Shown here piece after piece: positions 46,790 through 59,127 of a DNA stretch of 64,000 nucleotides. The stretch's first letter is position 1, and each line of letters starts with the position of its first letter. Made by a program: the position numbers and the translations under genes. This DNA comes from Tanypteryx hageni (Eukaryota; Arthropoda; Insecta; Odonata; Petaluridae), in contig CM054116.1 in assembly GCA_028673005.1 (NCBI GenBank), positions 25,707,840-25,771,839 on the forward strand. The letters run 5' to 3'. Under the pieces are notes generated by a model that saw only the letters and a list, made by a program, of their open reading frames with translations, searched no databases and had not been told where the DNA came from.

Positions 46790-47429
46790 TCAATTCAAAA
46801 ATCCACTTTTCTACCTCTTCCCATTCCCATTTCATTCAAAGATAAAGACACTTGTTCGAGTGAAAGGGAAGGGCTGCGTGATTTTCTCTCGATTTGTTAT
46901 TGGCGCTGAATAAGGGCAATAAACGACGCCCTTAGTTTCCCCTGGGAGTCCCGTGAGTGACAGCCTTCGCGTCAATCGAATTGAGGCGTCCTTTCAACTC
47001 CATTTTTTCCCATTCGCTCGGTCGTAGTCGCGGCGACCGCGCGATGGTTGAACTTTTTACGACGAGCGGACGCAAATGTGGGAAAGTGGCCTTTTATCAA
47101 TAAACTCGGCTTCGACACCCAAATAACTGCAGTTGCTCGACAAGTGAAAGGTTGATTTGAGAAAAATAGTGGCGGAATTTCCTTTCTTTTCTTCATTTAA
47201 AGCGTAGGCACTATTAGCCATTCAAAGCTGATCAATCAATATGTTAGTTTTATCTTCCTATGTCATCACTTTTTCGCGTCTCTTTTATGAGACATTTTTT
47301 CCACTGGTTAAGAACTCTCCAGTTCACTTCATTGATTTGTTTTTATGTTATTTTAAAATCTGTTTTGGAACTAATTTTCATAAAGTTCTCATGACACTTA
47401 TGGTTCGAGAATGGAGAGACATGCTGAGA
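46790..47429. other. unassigned sequence
   Basis: GC-richer near 46900-47060; no gene recognised. Confidence 0.4.
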
Positions 47430-47500
47430 TCTTAGTTGGCTAAAGCACCTAATCGGCAAGTGGGAGGCTCGGGTTCGCCTCCCGGACAAGTAAAGAATTT
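47430..47500 (+). repeat. tRNA-derived SINE head
   Basis: An A-box-like TTGGCTAAAGCACC and a B box GGGTTCGCCTCCC are spaced as in tRNAs, with GGGAGGC pairing to GCCTCCC. The acceptor stem does not close, so this is a SINE head, not a tRNA gene. The 3' end is AT-rich and unclear. Confidence 0.65.
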
Positions 47501-47878
47501 TTCTTCTACTCAAATGTCAAATCGAAGGATTATTATTTAAAAATTTGATATTTGCACGACGCGAGATTGAAGGCGCGGTAGAAAATATTCTTTTGGCGTA
47601 ATTTAAAATATTGGTGATATTATTATCCAACTTTCTCTTGAAAGAAAACGAAGTTGATTGACCCCTATAAAATACGGCGAGTAGCATGTATCCCGGATTT
47701 ATTCCTTGGATAATACAAGTTGAATCAACTGCATTTTAATGTTGCTGGAGAATTTTAATTTTAAGTATTGAACTCAGCAGTAAAAAGTGCACAACCTTGG
47801 TCTACCGCGCTGTAGTAATCAGCACGTTATTTATAAAATCGGGAGCTAAATTGAAGTTATCCTCGCACACAATCCTGC
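47501..47878. other. unassigned AT-rich sequence
   Basis: Nothing recognised. Confidence 0.4.
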
Positions 47879-48155
47879 ACAGGGGCGTCCCGAGGAATTT
47901 TGGCGCCCCGGGCAAGATATCTCTCCAGCGCCCCCCTCCGTTAATGTTTGCTAAGATGTTTACAAAGTACATGTTAATTTATTCATCGCTCTGTAAACAT
48001 TATTGATAATTAAAATTTAAAAGGAATTTCATCAAGATTCCAGCCTGTTCCGCGATATAAATTGGTATTCAATATTTATTCACTTGCAAGTAATGCGTAG
48101 ATAAATAGTCGGGAAAGCGCCCTCAAAACGTTGGCGCCCCGGTCCGGCCCTTTTC
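47879..48155. mobile_element. probable hAT-like MITE
   Basis: Begins CAGGGGCGTCCCGAGG; the complement of the end begins CAGGAAAAGGGCCGG. TTGGCGCCCCGG occurs near both ends. AT-rich centre without coding capacity. No matching 8 bp duplication, so limits are tentative. Confidence 0.5.
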
Positions 48156-49250
48156 CTGCTACACATACATATACTCAGTAGGCTATATCGACACAAGTTC
48201 CCTATATAAAATCCTTTTTTAAGAGAGATCGTTGGAAGCGATTGGAACAGAGTTCTCCAATATATTTCGTGACGTGATGGAAGAAAAAAGGTGCTTTTGG
48301 TCAAAGTTCGCTAAATGAAATTAAAATTTTGGCAGTAATTATATCTTGGAATTGTGTTCAGAACATCTTAATTGCTTTAAATGCATTCTGAACTACAATT
48401 GGATATTTCGTCTCGTATATTGTAAAAATACATCAAATTATAACAGAAGTATTTTGAGAACAGAGAAGTTGATGTAAAATAAGCAATTTGGAGTTCGAAA
48501 TAAATCTGAAACTCTAGCTCTAGTTAAAAAACAGTGCAAATGAAATGTTAAGGAATTGAGTCGATATGCATGAGAGAATAAAGGTTAAAAGAAATTTTAA
48601 ATATGATAATGAGAAAAGTACAAGATTTTTACTTCTTATCAAATTTAAAATAAAGCAAATGTATTTCATATTATTACAGTTGCGCACAATTAAATTTATT
48701 ATAGGAGTTTGTTCAATGTAAAAGAAAATGAAACGTTTTTAGTTAAGCTGATATAGACAGAAAAATTCGCAGAGAACCTCTTTTTTGAAAATCGTTATCA
48801 TAATCTATACTTTGAAAGAATTGTTTGTCTTCCCTACATTAAAATTATTTTACATTCAAAATATAAAGTCTTGGTGCAGTAAATTCTACTTCTTAAATCC
48901 TACTTCTATCGTCTGCTATAGACATATATGTCTGTATAACCAGGATCCAGCTTTCAATTATGACATTTCAGTTTTTGATTAATAGTATTTTAATACTGTA
49001 TCTCGTTTTGTTTTTAAATCAAATAAATGATGGCTGTGGCTATAGGATCTTAAAAAGAAATTCTGCGTGAACTCCGTTTGTCTGTAAAAATTCAGCCTCT
49101 TGGAACTTGGTCAATTTATTTGTTTTCATTGGTTCTTAAACAGCACATCCATAGCCTTTTACAAAAAGCTGTTTTTTAACAGGAACAAGGATTATCACAG
49201 ACATCGATAAATGTTAATAGTTTCCGGCATAATTTTGTGGAACTGCTTCA
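48156..49250. other. unassigned AT-rich sequence
   Basis: No gene or repeat boundary recognised. Confidence 0.4.
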
Positions 49251-49254
49251 TGAT

Positions 49255-49364
49255 GATGAAAATAAAACTTGTAGAGCAATATCATCTGATGATGTTTCTC
49301 TGCAACGAAACCTTGGTCGTTTAAATATACATTGATGTGGAATTTACCGAGTTTTATTTTCATC
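49255..49364. repeat. 15-bp perfect inverted repeat framing a hammerhead-like motif
   Basis: GATGAAAATAAAACT at 49255-49269 is exactly inverted at 49350-49364. Between them lies the motif at 49286-49318. Confidence 0.8.
49286..49318 (+). ncRNA. hammerhead-like motif (weak)
   Basis: CTGATGA at 49286, one extra T, a 3 bp stem (GTT/AAC) with a 7 nt loop, GAAA at 49307, then ACC-TT-GGT and C, so a GUC triplet sits where cleavage would occur. The extra base after CTGATGA and the lack of a good stem I depart from the canonical ribozyme. Confidence 0.25.
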
Positions 49365-49369
49365 AACAG

Positions 49370-49445
49370 ACATCTATGTCTAAGGCAGGATTCGAACCCG
49401 CGACCTTAGCACGAGAAGACAGACGCTCTAGACCGGCGCATTTGT
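49370..49445 (-). repeat. tRNA-derived SINE head
   Basis: On the minus strand a box A (CCGGTCTAGAGCG, 49424-49436) and a box B (GGGTTCGAATCC, 49388-49399) have tRNA spacing. The sequence continues into the inverted-repeat segment to the left, which is probably the SINE body. A third SINE family, distinct from 28585-28896 and 47430-47500. Confidence 0.7.
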
Positions 49446-49614
49446 CGTCTAATCGTCTAGCGAAGAATCTCATGAAAATTACAAACAATCGTCTATTATT
49501 CAAGAAGTTGCGAACCATTTTCTACCTACCTTGAGATATTCACTACTATAGATCGAATTCATACGCCGCCTATAGTGATTTCGCTTTTGCAAAATTTTGT
49601 TTTCGATCCGAGAA

Positions 49615-50030
49615 AAATGCACGGGACACTTGAAGGTAAAGGGAAGAGGAAGATGGGCGAAGCGATAAGTGAAACAAGATTAAGAAGATAAATTGACGCG
49701 TGACAAGAATGGCGGATTACTCGTACAGGCGTTAAGAGTGCTGGAGGAAGATCTCGGTAAGGTCGGATCGGCCAGGTGAAGAGACGCATCATGGGAAGGA
49801 ATTGGGGTAATTTAAAAGACAAGGATCTGCGGGAAGATAAAGGGGAAGAGGAGTCGGTTCCGATGCCTTCCTCTTGGGGGTAAGGGCGAAGGGGGCAGAA
49901 GCGGTCAGAGGCGGGCAGAGGGGGGCGGAGGCCGGCACAGGGGGGGAAGAGGGGAACAGAGGGGGGGGGGGCAGAGGGGGCAGAGGTGGGGCGAGATGAA
50001 GAGAAGACGAAGGACGGGACTTAGCGGGAA
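49615..50030 (+). repeat. purine-rich tract with GGGGGCAGAGG units
   Basis: G/A-rich; at 49880-49995 it is a degenerate array of GGGGGCAGAGG-type units with G-runs up to 10. Confidence 0.8.
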
Positions 50031-50159
50031 ACATGGCCGGCGTCCGTGAAAAGGGCTAGTTGCTCGGTGCATTTGTTTATTTCAAAATATTCGAGCCTGA
50101 TCCTTTCATTCGCATGGATTAACCGCACCTTCTCTCGGCAGCTTTGTAACCTCACGCGC

Positions 50160-50355
50160 ACACCTTTCCTATCCAGTCCTCTCCCCCTTCTCGCTCCCTC
50201 CCTTCCTTTTCTCTTCGCGTACCCTCTTTTTCTCTCTTTCCCACATAATCGCCTTCCCACCCATCCGTCATTCACTCCCCTTTCCCCCTCACAATCCACT
50301 CATCCAATACCTGCTTCGTTCCCATTCTCGGCCATCGCTTCGCACCCTTTCCTAT
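50160..50355 (+). repeat. polypyrimidine tract
   Basis: C/T-rich; lies 130 bp after the purine tract and so has the opposite strand bias. Confidence 0.75.
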
Positions 50356-50399
50356 TGCATTACTTCTTTGGATTTCCGCCCTTTTAAGGAACGGGTTAA

Positions 50400-51090
50400 A
50401 CGCTGAATTAGTCTGCTTGCGGGACTTATGCCTGCTCGAGCGAGGGAAAAAGATTTTCGACTGCAAAGGAAGCTTCATCAGAGCGAAAAACGGCGGGGCA
50501 GGTATAATAGAAAAAGAAAATAGATCGAGATTAATATTTTTATTATGAAATGAAAAAAGTCTTTGACGTTTTGATAAGTTGGAAGTTGAAGTCATTTTTA
50601 AGTTGTTCTTCTTGATTGGTGTTGATTGGCTCAAACTTAATCGGATATTTTAAATGTAATTTATATTATCATTACTTTTTCTCTCATTTAAAATACACTA
50701 TTTTAGACAACCAGTTTATGACAACTGATTTATATATTCGAGGAATTTATTTAAAATTTTTGTGAAATATATTCTATTATATCTCCTGAAGCCAATTAAA
50801 AATATGAAAATCAGTGTTGGTATGATAATGCATTCGAGTTATAGTGTGTATGAAGAGTTTATAGTAAGTAGATTAGACGTTTTATTACATGCACCGTGAA
50901 TGAGTGTTGGGAATGGGATCGTGAAAGATTCAGAGTTATATCAGTATTGGCGATTATATTTTCTACTTTGAAAATTAATCACTGCAACTTTTAAGTCACA
51001 GGTTCGCCACATGTGAATAGATATTGTGACACATTAAATGATGAGACCGCATTTATTAGTTTCTCATAATATTTTTAGTAACTATTACCT
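50400..51090. other. unassigned AT-rich sequence
   Basis: No gene recognised. Confidence 0.4.
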
Positions 51091-51700
51091 CTCTCTAGCT
51101 ACCTTCTCCATACCTCTCCTCTCTCTTTCTCTCTCGCCTTTCATACCGCCCAATCTCCATCCACAGCGCTTCTCTCCCTCCCTCCAAGTTCTATGTATGC
51201 TATAGTCATAAAAATGTGATATCACACTGCATGCGTGTGCTATGAATAGGTTTTTGAGTCTTCTATCCTTAGGGAGGTAGGAGGAAGGAGTGAGTTTGGA
51301 TTCAGCGAGGCAGCGGGAGGGGAGAGAGAAGAGGGGAGAGAGGGGGTAGAAGGGAGGGGGTGGATAGGATAAGGAAGCCGCTCTGTTTTGCCTCAGTTAC
51401 TTTTACAGAGTAACTTCGTTGCCTCACTCATTTCAACTTTCAATGCGCTCGTTACTCTCAAAAGAACGAGTCGAAGGGGGGAGAGAGACAGAGCGGAATG
51501 TAGTGGAGGGAGAGAGAGAGGAGTGGGACGCGAAGAATATTGGGAGTTTGCTGGTTGAGGTAAGGTGAGGGATGAAGAGGGGAAGGAGAGGACTGGAGAA
51601 TGGTGTGAGGGGTTGGTCGGCGAACGCTAGGTAGGAATACTAAAGGGGAGGAGGGAAGGAGATAGGGTGGGAGGAAGATGTGGGATTAGGCGGCAGGGCA
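51091..51700. repeat. pyrimidine tract followed by two purine tracts
   Basis: C/T-rich at 51091-51185, then G/A-rich at 51270-51375 and 51470-51700, with ordinary DNA between. Confidence 0.7.
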
Positions 51701-52211
51701 TGGCAGCTTTTGTGGAGTTTGCGGGACGCATGGGTGTTTTGGCAGAGGGATGAAGGATGCTTCGGGGTTGAAGATACTTCAGAAGTTGAGATGTTGCTCG
51801 CCAGAGTGTAGCACCGACAGGAAACAACGACATAGAGGGTGCGACGGTAAATCGCTATCAGCTTATGTTTGCGCTTATATCTCTACTTAATGCGGACATT
51901 TTCGTTAACTTAGACGTGATTTTTCTTCATTCTTGGCGGACTAACAATAGAGGTAATTATATAATTAATTTAAGAAATCAAATTGATATGTCTTTGCGGC
52001 ATTAAATAATAAGTATAAATCATATATGGAAGTATTATCGCTTTATAGAGGAGCTCTCACAAATGATCAAAACCGCTTATGTTGAGGGTTTACTGTAGTC
52101 CAGACTTATAATAAAGGTATTACAAGACCAGACGATGATGAATCGAGTGTGGCAAAATAGGTAGATAGAAGATATGATAACTTGAACATTAGTATATGAA
52201 TATTTCTGTTC
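51701..52211. other. unassigned sequence
   Basis: No gene or repeat boundary recognised. Confidence 0.4.
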
Positions 52212-52219
52212 ATCCATTC

Positions 52220-52494
52220 GAATGATTCTCAAGTTCGGCCACCAGAAAATTTTAATGCGGCCACCAGCAAAATTATATTTTAAACATATCAATAATTAAT
52301 ATGCAGACTGCGATGAATACTCGGTCACATTTTTTATAATTTATATTTGTTGTTATTTTTTCTCGTTAAATATCTAAAGCGCCTTATGTAGATTACCAAA
52401 TATCACTTAGGCCCTAAATTTAACAATGCGGCCGCTACAACATGGCAGGTGGCCGCAGATACGGCCACGACGAATTTTTATCTTAGAACCACTG
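52220..52494. mobile_element. hAT MITE (275 bp)
   Basis: Left end GAATGATTCTCAAG, right-end complement CAGTGGTTCTAAG. Flanked by ATCCATTC (52212-52219) and ATCTATTC (52495-52502), an 8 bp duplication with one change. Both ends carry GGCCAC/GTGGCC blocks pointing inward. No coding sequence. Confidence 0.75.
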
Positions 52495-52502
52495 ATCTAT
52501 TC

Positions 52503-53079
52503 CATTTTCATCTGATTTTCTGTGTTTTCCCCAAAGCATGATCGAATCATTTTAAGCATTAAGAAATCTATTTTTAAATCTTCCATTGGACGTCTTCATT
52601 GGCTTGTGAAAATTATTAGCAACTAATTGTATTTTTCGTAAGAAGAACTTCATATTCCAGAGTCCATTTTTGGAATGGTACAAGTTTTCTATTTGTAAAT
52701 CGTTATCAGGATGATTCTGACGAATCGAGCCGTGAAGAATGGAGCGAAAACGGTTTATTGATTTTTAACATACTCAGATTGAATTTGCTGAGTGTATTAT
52801 GCTTCATTTTCTCATATAACAAGGGGATTGCTTTTCTCTGACTTTATTGAAAAACAACTTCAGCACTTTCGTACGTTGGCCAAAGACCCTCCAAAATGGC
52901 CAGAGTTTTTTGTGTAAGGATTTCTTTCGCACCTTTGAAAAGCTTTCCTCGGTATATACCCTCAGACACACTCTAAGAGCCGCTTATATACTTCAATCCT
53001 TTTGACCACCACCTCTTTTCACATCTCATACCAACAACGCTTCTGCTTTGTGCCGGGAAGTGTAATCCTAAAAGAAGAG
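52503..53079. other. unassigned sequence
   Basis: Nothing recognised. Confidence 0.4.
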
Positions 53080-53340
53080 CCGCAACACATCCACCCATCC
53101 CCCACTCTACAGCTCATTCTCCTCCCCTCATTCATCCTCACCTCTCCCCCCCTCTCTTCCCATGCCTCTACCTCCCATTATCCATCTCCCCCTTCTCCTT
53201 CCCTCTACTTCTCCCCTCTGTTTCCATTTTTTACCCTTCTTTCCCCTCTCCCTCTTTCTCTCTCCTTCCTTTCCGATCTGTCCTTTTCACGCATCCTCTT
53301 TAGTCTTATTTCTCCGTCTCTACTTACTGTTGCCTTCCAT
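53080..53340 (+). repeat. polypyrimidine tract
   Basis: C/T-rich; the three frames that cross it are low-complexity. Confidence 0.8.
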
Positions 53341-54899
53341 CTTACTTTCTGAATGCATGGGCAAAAAACAATGAAGTTATTCGCCATATTGGTCAGCGCT
53401 GTCAACAAAATATCCTTTACGACATTGACTATTCGAAACATCATCACGGGAGTGCGTTCTTAATGTGTATCCAACCTTAAACGCGCCGCAAAATATTTTT
53501 CTCAGATTGCAGATATTGAAGATACTTCTCTCCTTATATGCGTCATATTCTATGCTTTGTAATAAATGCAACAATTTGTGTTCTTTTTGTGTACTTAATG
53601 CTTTGCAGAAATGAAATATCCATCGAAATTATTAGCGATTTTCTCTCCCGTGATTGTCTTTGTCGTCATCTACAACGGGGTACGCAAACTTGAGGGCACG
53701 CCCCGTCAGAGGAATGGGGGGTGAAGGATTTGACGAGGAGCGCGATCGGTTCTTCTGTCAAAGCGGAACGCGATTCTCAGCATGTTTACTCGACCGAGAC
53801 AGATCTGGTCTCTATTTGGTTTTTCTTTATCAGAGAATATCGAATTTTACGCTTTTACAATTCTCATATTTTAGGAAGTTATTACAAGCAACACAAACAT
53901 GGAGATAGTCTCCAATTAAAATGGAGGGTGTCGCCGTATTCAGCGATAAAAAGGGGCGCGCGGATTGAAATGTTTGCGCGCCGCTGATCTACGCTATCCA
54001 AATTATGGCACAACCATCGGCCATAATTTCTGTAATTGGAAAACTCTGCGCCTCGGAATACCTATGTAATAAACGTTCATGACCCAAGAAATCCTCATCG
54101 TCATGAAAACTCAACCTCTGCGAATCACACAGTTAATCCGAAGGAATCTCAAGACACGTTGGAAACAATGATATCGAGCTATTTTTATAATTCTGTAACT
54201 TTCTTCCAAAATTTTATTTCGTCTTCCTCATGATTGTGCATTCGAGCGAAGATTCTTTCTCAGATTATTGTAATTTGGGGTCGAATTGGACCATTTCTTC
54301 TTAACTCTTGGCGTTCCGGTAGAGTTTTACTGAGTGGCCATGTTACTTTCTTCTGCTTGCCATTACCCCTTTATTGAGGCGCAAGTAGAATTTATAGTTA
54401 ATTTCATTTTCTAATTAGAGAAGCTTTGTAGGTAAAACTTTTCCGTCTGCCTGCTTGTAATTGAATTTAAAAACTCGGACAAGTTTAGTTGTTTAAATTA
54501 TCAAGCCAAATAGTTAGACAAGTCAGCTGCAAACAGTTTTGGCAAGTAATGTGATAAATTAGACATTTACTTGGACATGCATTCAATGTAAAATAAGCGA
54601 TACATGCGAAAGAACTTGTCTCCTCTTGGAACTAAGACCGGTTATTCAGAGCTAAGCTCATTATAAGGCTGTTTAAAATGGTCAAATCGATTATGTACCT
54701 GAGATAATAATAATAATTCAAATAAATGTAATTTATAACCGTTGCAATGATTTTACAGTTCGTTAAGGTGTGAGAACAAGGCTGGTGGGATTTGAGCTCA
54801 GAACCGTTCGTTTAAATAAATCGCTCCAACCAGGAAACGTGAACAAACATAAGACATGCTTGAATACTCGTGAAGAGTTGTTTTTGCATTTTATAAGTT
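53341..54899. other. unassigned sequence
   Basis: Two overlapping frames at 53654-53987 are GC-balanced but have no recognisable domain; not called as genes. Confidence 0.4.
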
Positions 54900-54904
54900 A
54901 TTTG

Positions 54905-54942
54905 TTCCTCTCTCTCTCATTCGGAAGACTTTGTCGTCCTTA

Positions 54943-54974
<32 letters not shown>

Positions 54975-55040
54975 CTTACTTTCCTCACGAGTCTTTTTTC
55001 TTCCCAACCGTTCGAACTTCCTCGGATCCTCTGGACTCAC
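54905..55040 (+). repeat. pyrimidine tract with (CT)n
   Basis: (CT)n of about 14 units at 54947-54974 within C/T-rich sequence. Confidence 0.85.
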
Positions 55041-55454
55041 AAAGCATTATTCTCTCTCACTCAGCCTTTCATACACTCCGGTCACCTCGGACAAACATTG
55101 TTAACATCAAGGAGCATTGTTACCATCGGCCAAACAGCTTGCATCCGCCTAACAATGAGAGCGAGACGAAATAAAGATGCACGTGGCCATGGGTCATTTT
55201 TCGAAAACTTTGGAAACTTATATTCCGCGTTGACCAGTAGTGTCCCCTGGAAAGATCTTTCCTTCGATATGCGAGAGAGAGAAAATCGGAGAAAGAGGGC
55301 GCTCTCTGTCTTCGGTGGCCATCCTTTTGGTCTCGATGGCCTATCTCTTGCCTCCGCACGGGCTCAAAGGTGAAAATACGGAGGGGCTTATGCGGGAAAG
55401 TAGAAAGGGGACATGCGACCGAGGTACGGAAGGAGGCGTGATGGCAATCTCGGA

Positions 55455-55730
55455 AACGACTACTCCTTCCTTTCTTCTTCTCTTACACTTTTTCCCATTC
55501 TCCCACTCTATATCTCCATCTCCCTCATCTTCGCCATATTTGTTATCTCTCTATCGGACTCTCGCTTTGCCAATCTCCCACTGCGATCTTCTTCTATTTC
55601 CCTATCTCTAAGGAATTTCCTACCTTATTCTTCTTATGTTCCCTCACTTGGTTCTTTTTTTTTATTCCCGTCTCATATTCTAATCACTTTCCACTTCATC
55701 AGTTCTCTGCGTGCATACCTTTAAGATTTT
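55455..55730 (+). repeat. polypyrimidine tract
   Basis: C/T-rich without a fixed unit; preceded by a GA-rich stretch (55262-55440). Confidence 0.7.
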
Positions 55731-56424
55731 GTTCATAACAAATTTCTTTTCTTATTCGGTTTTTCCGGAAATTTATAATTGATCTCTTGTTTGAAAACTC
55801 TTCCGTTGATTATAAGTGAGGTTTATTTTAGTAACTTCAGAATTGTACGAAATTAGAGATATTTTTCCGTTCTTTTTTGGATAACAACAATTTTTTTAAT
55901 TCACATAAAGGGCGCTTTCATACGGCTAGCTATTTTTGACTCTATGGCCATACGTTGTTACTCCCAGATAACTCAGGATATCCTTTAAGTAGAAATATTT
56001 TTCATGCAAGCTAAAAATAGAACATCCAGATTATTTTGCGAGTAGTTCATGAATCCAAAATACGAATTACGAAACCATCTTTATTCTCTATCAGTTCGCG
56101 CGCCTTTCTCGCAGGGAAATGACATTCGATATCCGGCGATGTTGCAACGTGTTTACCTCGTTTTCCTTTCCATCGATCGAACAAATAAATATTATTTCGT
56201 AAGAAATCGGTAGTAAATGAAAACACCTCCGTCGATTCGGAATCTTCGAATCCGATGGAAAAATAAAAATCCGACTTCGACGACTACGAAACGACTTCGA
56301 TTGCCGGAGAAATATTCGCTGCAAAATGGGAAAATAACCCGATTCAAAAAATCATCATTAAGGACGAAGCGTTGCCTGTGGAAGGAGAGAGGTCGGCTGG
56401 AAGTAATTAAAGTTAGCGGAAATC
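55731..56424. other. unassigned sequence
   Basis: Around 56170-56370 sequence is rich in TCGA/CGATT but no element was delimited. Confidence 0.35.
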
Positions 56425-56429
56425 GGCGC

Positions 56430-56820
56430 CTCCCCATCCTTCCCTCCTCCCTCCCTCTCTCCTCTATCCCTCCTCCCTCCCTCCTCCCTCTCTCCTCCCT
56501 CCCTCCTCCCTCCCTGACTTACAGTTCATCTCTCTCCTCTTCCCTCATGTCTGACCTCTTTTCGCTCTCCATTTCCTTGCATTTCTTTCTCCCTCTCCTT
56601 TCTCCCTCCCACTCTCAATTCTTCCCCATGCTCACTGCCTTTCTCCTTCTCTCGCACACTTCCTCAACCCTCCACAATTTCTCCGTTGTTTCTGCTCCTT
56701 CCTATCTCAATATCCTTTGCCGCCGTTTTCCTTTTCCCTCACTTCCTCCCCTTTCTTTCTCTCTCTCTCTTTCACTTCCTCTCCATTCTTCATCCTCTTT
56801 GTTTCCCGTTCCCTCTTAAC
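56430..56820 (+). repeat. polypyrimidine tract with CCCTCCTCCCTC array
   Basis: At 56440-56515 CCCTCCTCCCTC units repeat about six times; the rest is C/T-rich. Confidence 0.85.
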
Positions 56821-56829
56821 CACCATCGT

Positions 56830-58115
56830 ATGTCATTTCTTCTGGGCGAGCATCTAGGAAGCAACGATTGATATGTATGTGCCACACGTTTGTCGATTGC
56901 CTCCGTCTGCTCACATCGACATCTCGCTGGTGAAAATCTTACCATTTCTTCTTTAGTATTAGACGCTCCTCCTTAACACATTGTTGCCATCTCATTCATA
57001 CATTCAGTGCGCAAATCGCTGTGAAAATTTCAAAGCAATGTATTTGTTTAATGTATTATTCCAAGTTTCTGATGCGTTTAATGCGTAATTTTTTCTAGCT
57101 GTTATTTTTTCTTAAGTTTCGAAATTAGTGTATGGCATTAGGTAAGTTATATAAATGCACATATCGATAACTCAAGAAATCGGAGAATAATTTTAATTAT
57201 ATCAATTTTATTTCACCTTATTTAGTCATGTACGTAATAAGAAGTTTTTGAGCACGGTCCTGGAAAATTGACATATAGTGATGTTCATAATCTTCACAGA
57301 ATGTATGACAGTTTTATGTGGATAAAAATCAAGTGGCTATTGTGCTTTCAATTTTCTGGAAAAGGTAAAATTTCAAAGTAAAACTGCATATTTAAATAAG
57401 TGATTGAAAATTATGGTTATCAAAAATAGCGAACTTATTAATTGGATCCGGTTTGCAGAAAATTGCATTTAATTTTTTCTTGTCTATAACATTACTAAAT
57501 ATAATTTTCTCTGTATCTTCTATTTCACAATCATTTGCTATTAATAATCAAATGTTAATTAATTTTAAAATTTCCACTTGAAAGGGTAGCCCAAAAATGA
57601 TATCTTGTTTATATAGTATATACTCATATTTCGCATAAGTTTTTCATTATCATATATTTATTTAGAAATATATAGTTTTTTTGTATCGAGCGACTATTTT
57701 ACTTGATGTACCTCGCGGCATTCGTGCATTATGTAAATTGAAACAAGTTTAGCAGAAGCCTAGCAAGTCTATTATTATTTAATTCACCAACGGAGAAATA
57801 TTAATATTTTATTCACGAACGGAGTTATTAGTCAATATGAGAAAATACAATATACACAGCTGTTTTTTTATGACGAGAAAGTTTAAAGTTTGAGGAGCCA
57901 TCGAAGTTATGTGATTAGAATTAGAGGAATTTTTATTCTGGATAAAGGTATTGTATCGTTGATATCAATCTCACTTTTGTTCCCAAAGACACGTAGAATA
58001 AAATGGTTTTTATTGGCAAATAAACAGAGCGTAACGAGTCCTTTCGTTTGAATGTTCGCGAGTAGAGGACGACATTTATTGCGAGTTCAATTGGTACGGA
58101 TCGTTTGAGGATGCG
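56830..58115. other. unassigned AT-rich sequence
   Basis: No gene recognised. 'agtagaggacgacatttatt' at 58062-58081 weakly resembles the 'atagaggacaacatttacc' block of the fold-back element at 59.5 kb. Confidence 0.35.
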
Positions 58116-58119
58116 TGGG

Positions 58120-58690
58120 CGAAGCATTCCCATCTCCTTCTAAGGAGGAAGAAGTTTTTCCGATCAGTGCGCTATGGAAGGAGGAGGTTGATGGGGAAAT
58201 AGAATTTTTATCTAATTACCGAAGGGAAAAGTATGAGGAAGTGGAGCATTTAAAAATAGCGACACTTTACGATGATGGAGAAGCGTTGATGAAGGGAAGG
58301 GAAGGAGAGTGTGGGAGGAGAGCGCGTGAGAAATGGTGGCAGGAAGGGGAGGGGAAGAAGGGGAATTGAGATGGGGAGGAAGCGAGGATATAAAAGAGTT
58401 GAATCTGCGATTTTCAAAACCGAACGACTGGCCTCATTAACGACTCCGTTAACGCAGTTAACGACTCTCCGACGAAACGAAGCTCTGCGAAATAAAAAGA
58501 GCGCGACGCAGAAAAAGATGGAGCGATTGGGAGAGTGCGGAGGAGATGAGATAAGGGCGAAGGGAGGGGAGGAAAGAGGGGTTGGGAGGGGGGAGAAGGA
58601 GGGGAAGCAACGGAGGGGTATGAGTGGATAGGATAGGAGGGGGGAGGGAGAGGGTTGACGCAAAGGCGTTGATGCGGAGAAAGACAAAGG
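58120..58690 (+). repeat. two purine-rich tracts
   Basis: G/A-rich at 58120-58380 and 58510-58690, separated by a less biased segment. Confidence 0.7.
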
Positions 58691-58699
58691 GATGTGTTA

Positions 58700-59127
58700 G
58701 TGGATAGAGAGGTTTGAAGATCGTGTGTAAAAAATGATGTTAGGATACGGGTAACGTACAAGATGTCCTTGCTAAAGTAAGAGGTGAAAGCACATCTTCT
58801 TAAAAAATTTCGAATTTCTGGCTTGTCTCCCCCTTTGAGGAGAGGACAACTTGCACCGTTGGAATATAGATCCTCACCTGACCTTTCCATTCATGAAAAC
58901 TTCACTCCTCTAGCTTCAGTTGTTTAGCTACAGTGTCATTTCAAAGTTTTGAATTTTCCGAATTTGAAGCAACCTAGCGGAAAATACAAGAACTAGCGAG
59001 AAATACAATCATTGGAAAATTCATAGATATGTGCTATCTAATTCAAAGAGAATTTTTGAAATATCTTTTAAAACAAGAGTTGATTGTCCACAGACGGTCA
59101 GAATAATCACGTTAGCATGTTTTTAGG
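58700..59127. other. unassigned sequence
   Basis: Nothing recognised. Confidence 0.4.

Noticed and set aside
47430..47500. A functional tRNA gene
   Set aside because: A and B boxes are present but the acceptor stem does not pair, and the same B-box context recurs at 44965-45015, which fits a SINE.
53654..53987. Two overlapping frames of 84 and 88 codons
   Set aside because: GC-balanced but without motif. The overlap in different frames makes at least one spurious, and nothing favours either.
56217..56819. 200-codon frame
   Set aside because: Its second half is the pyrimidine tract, and its first half shows no domain.
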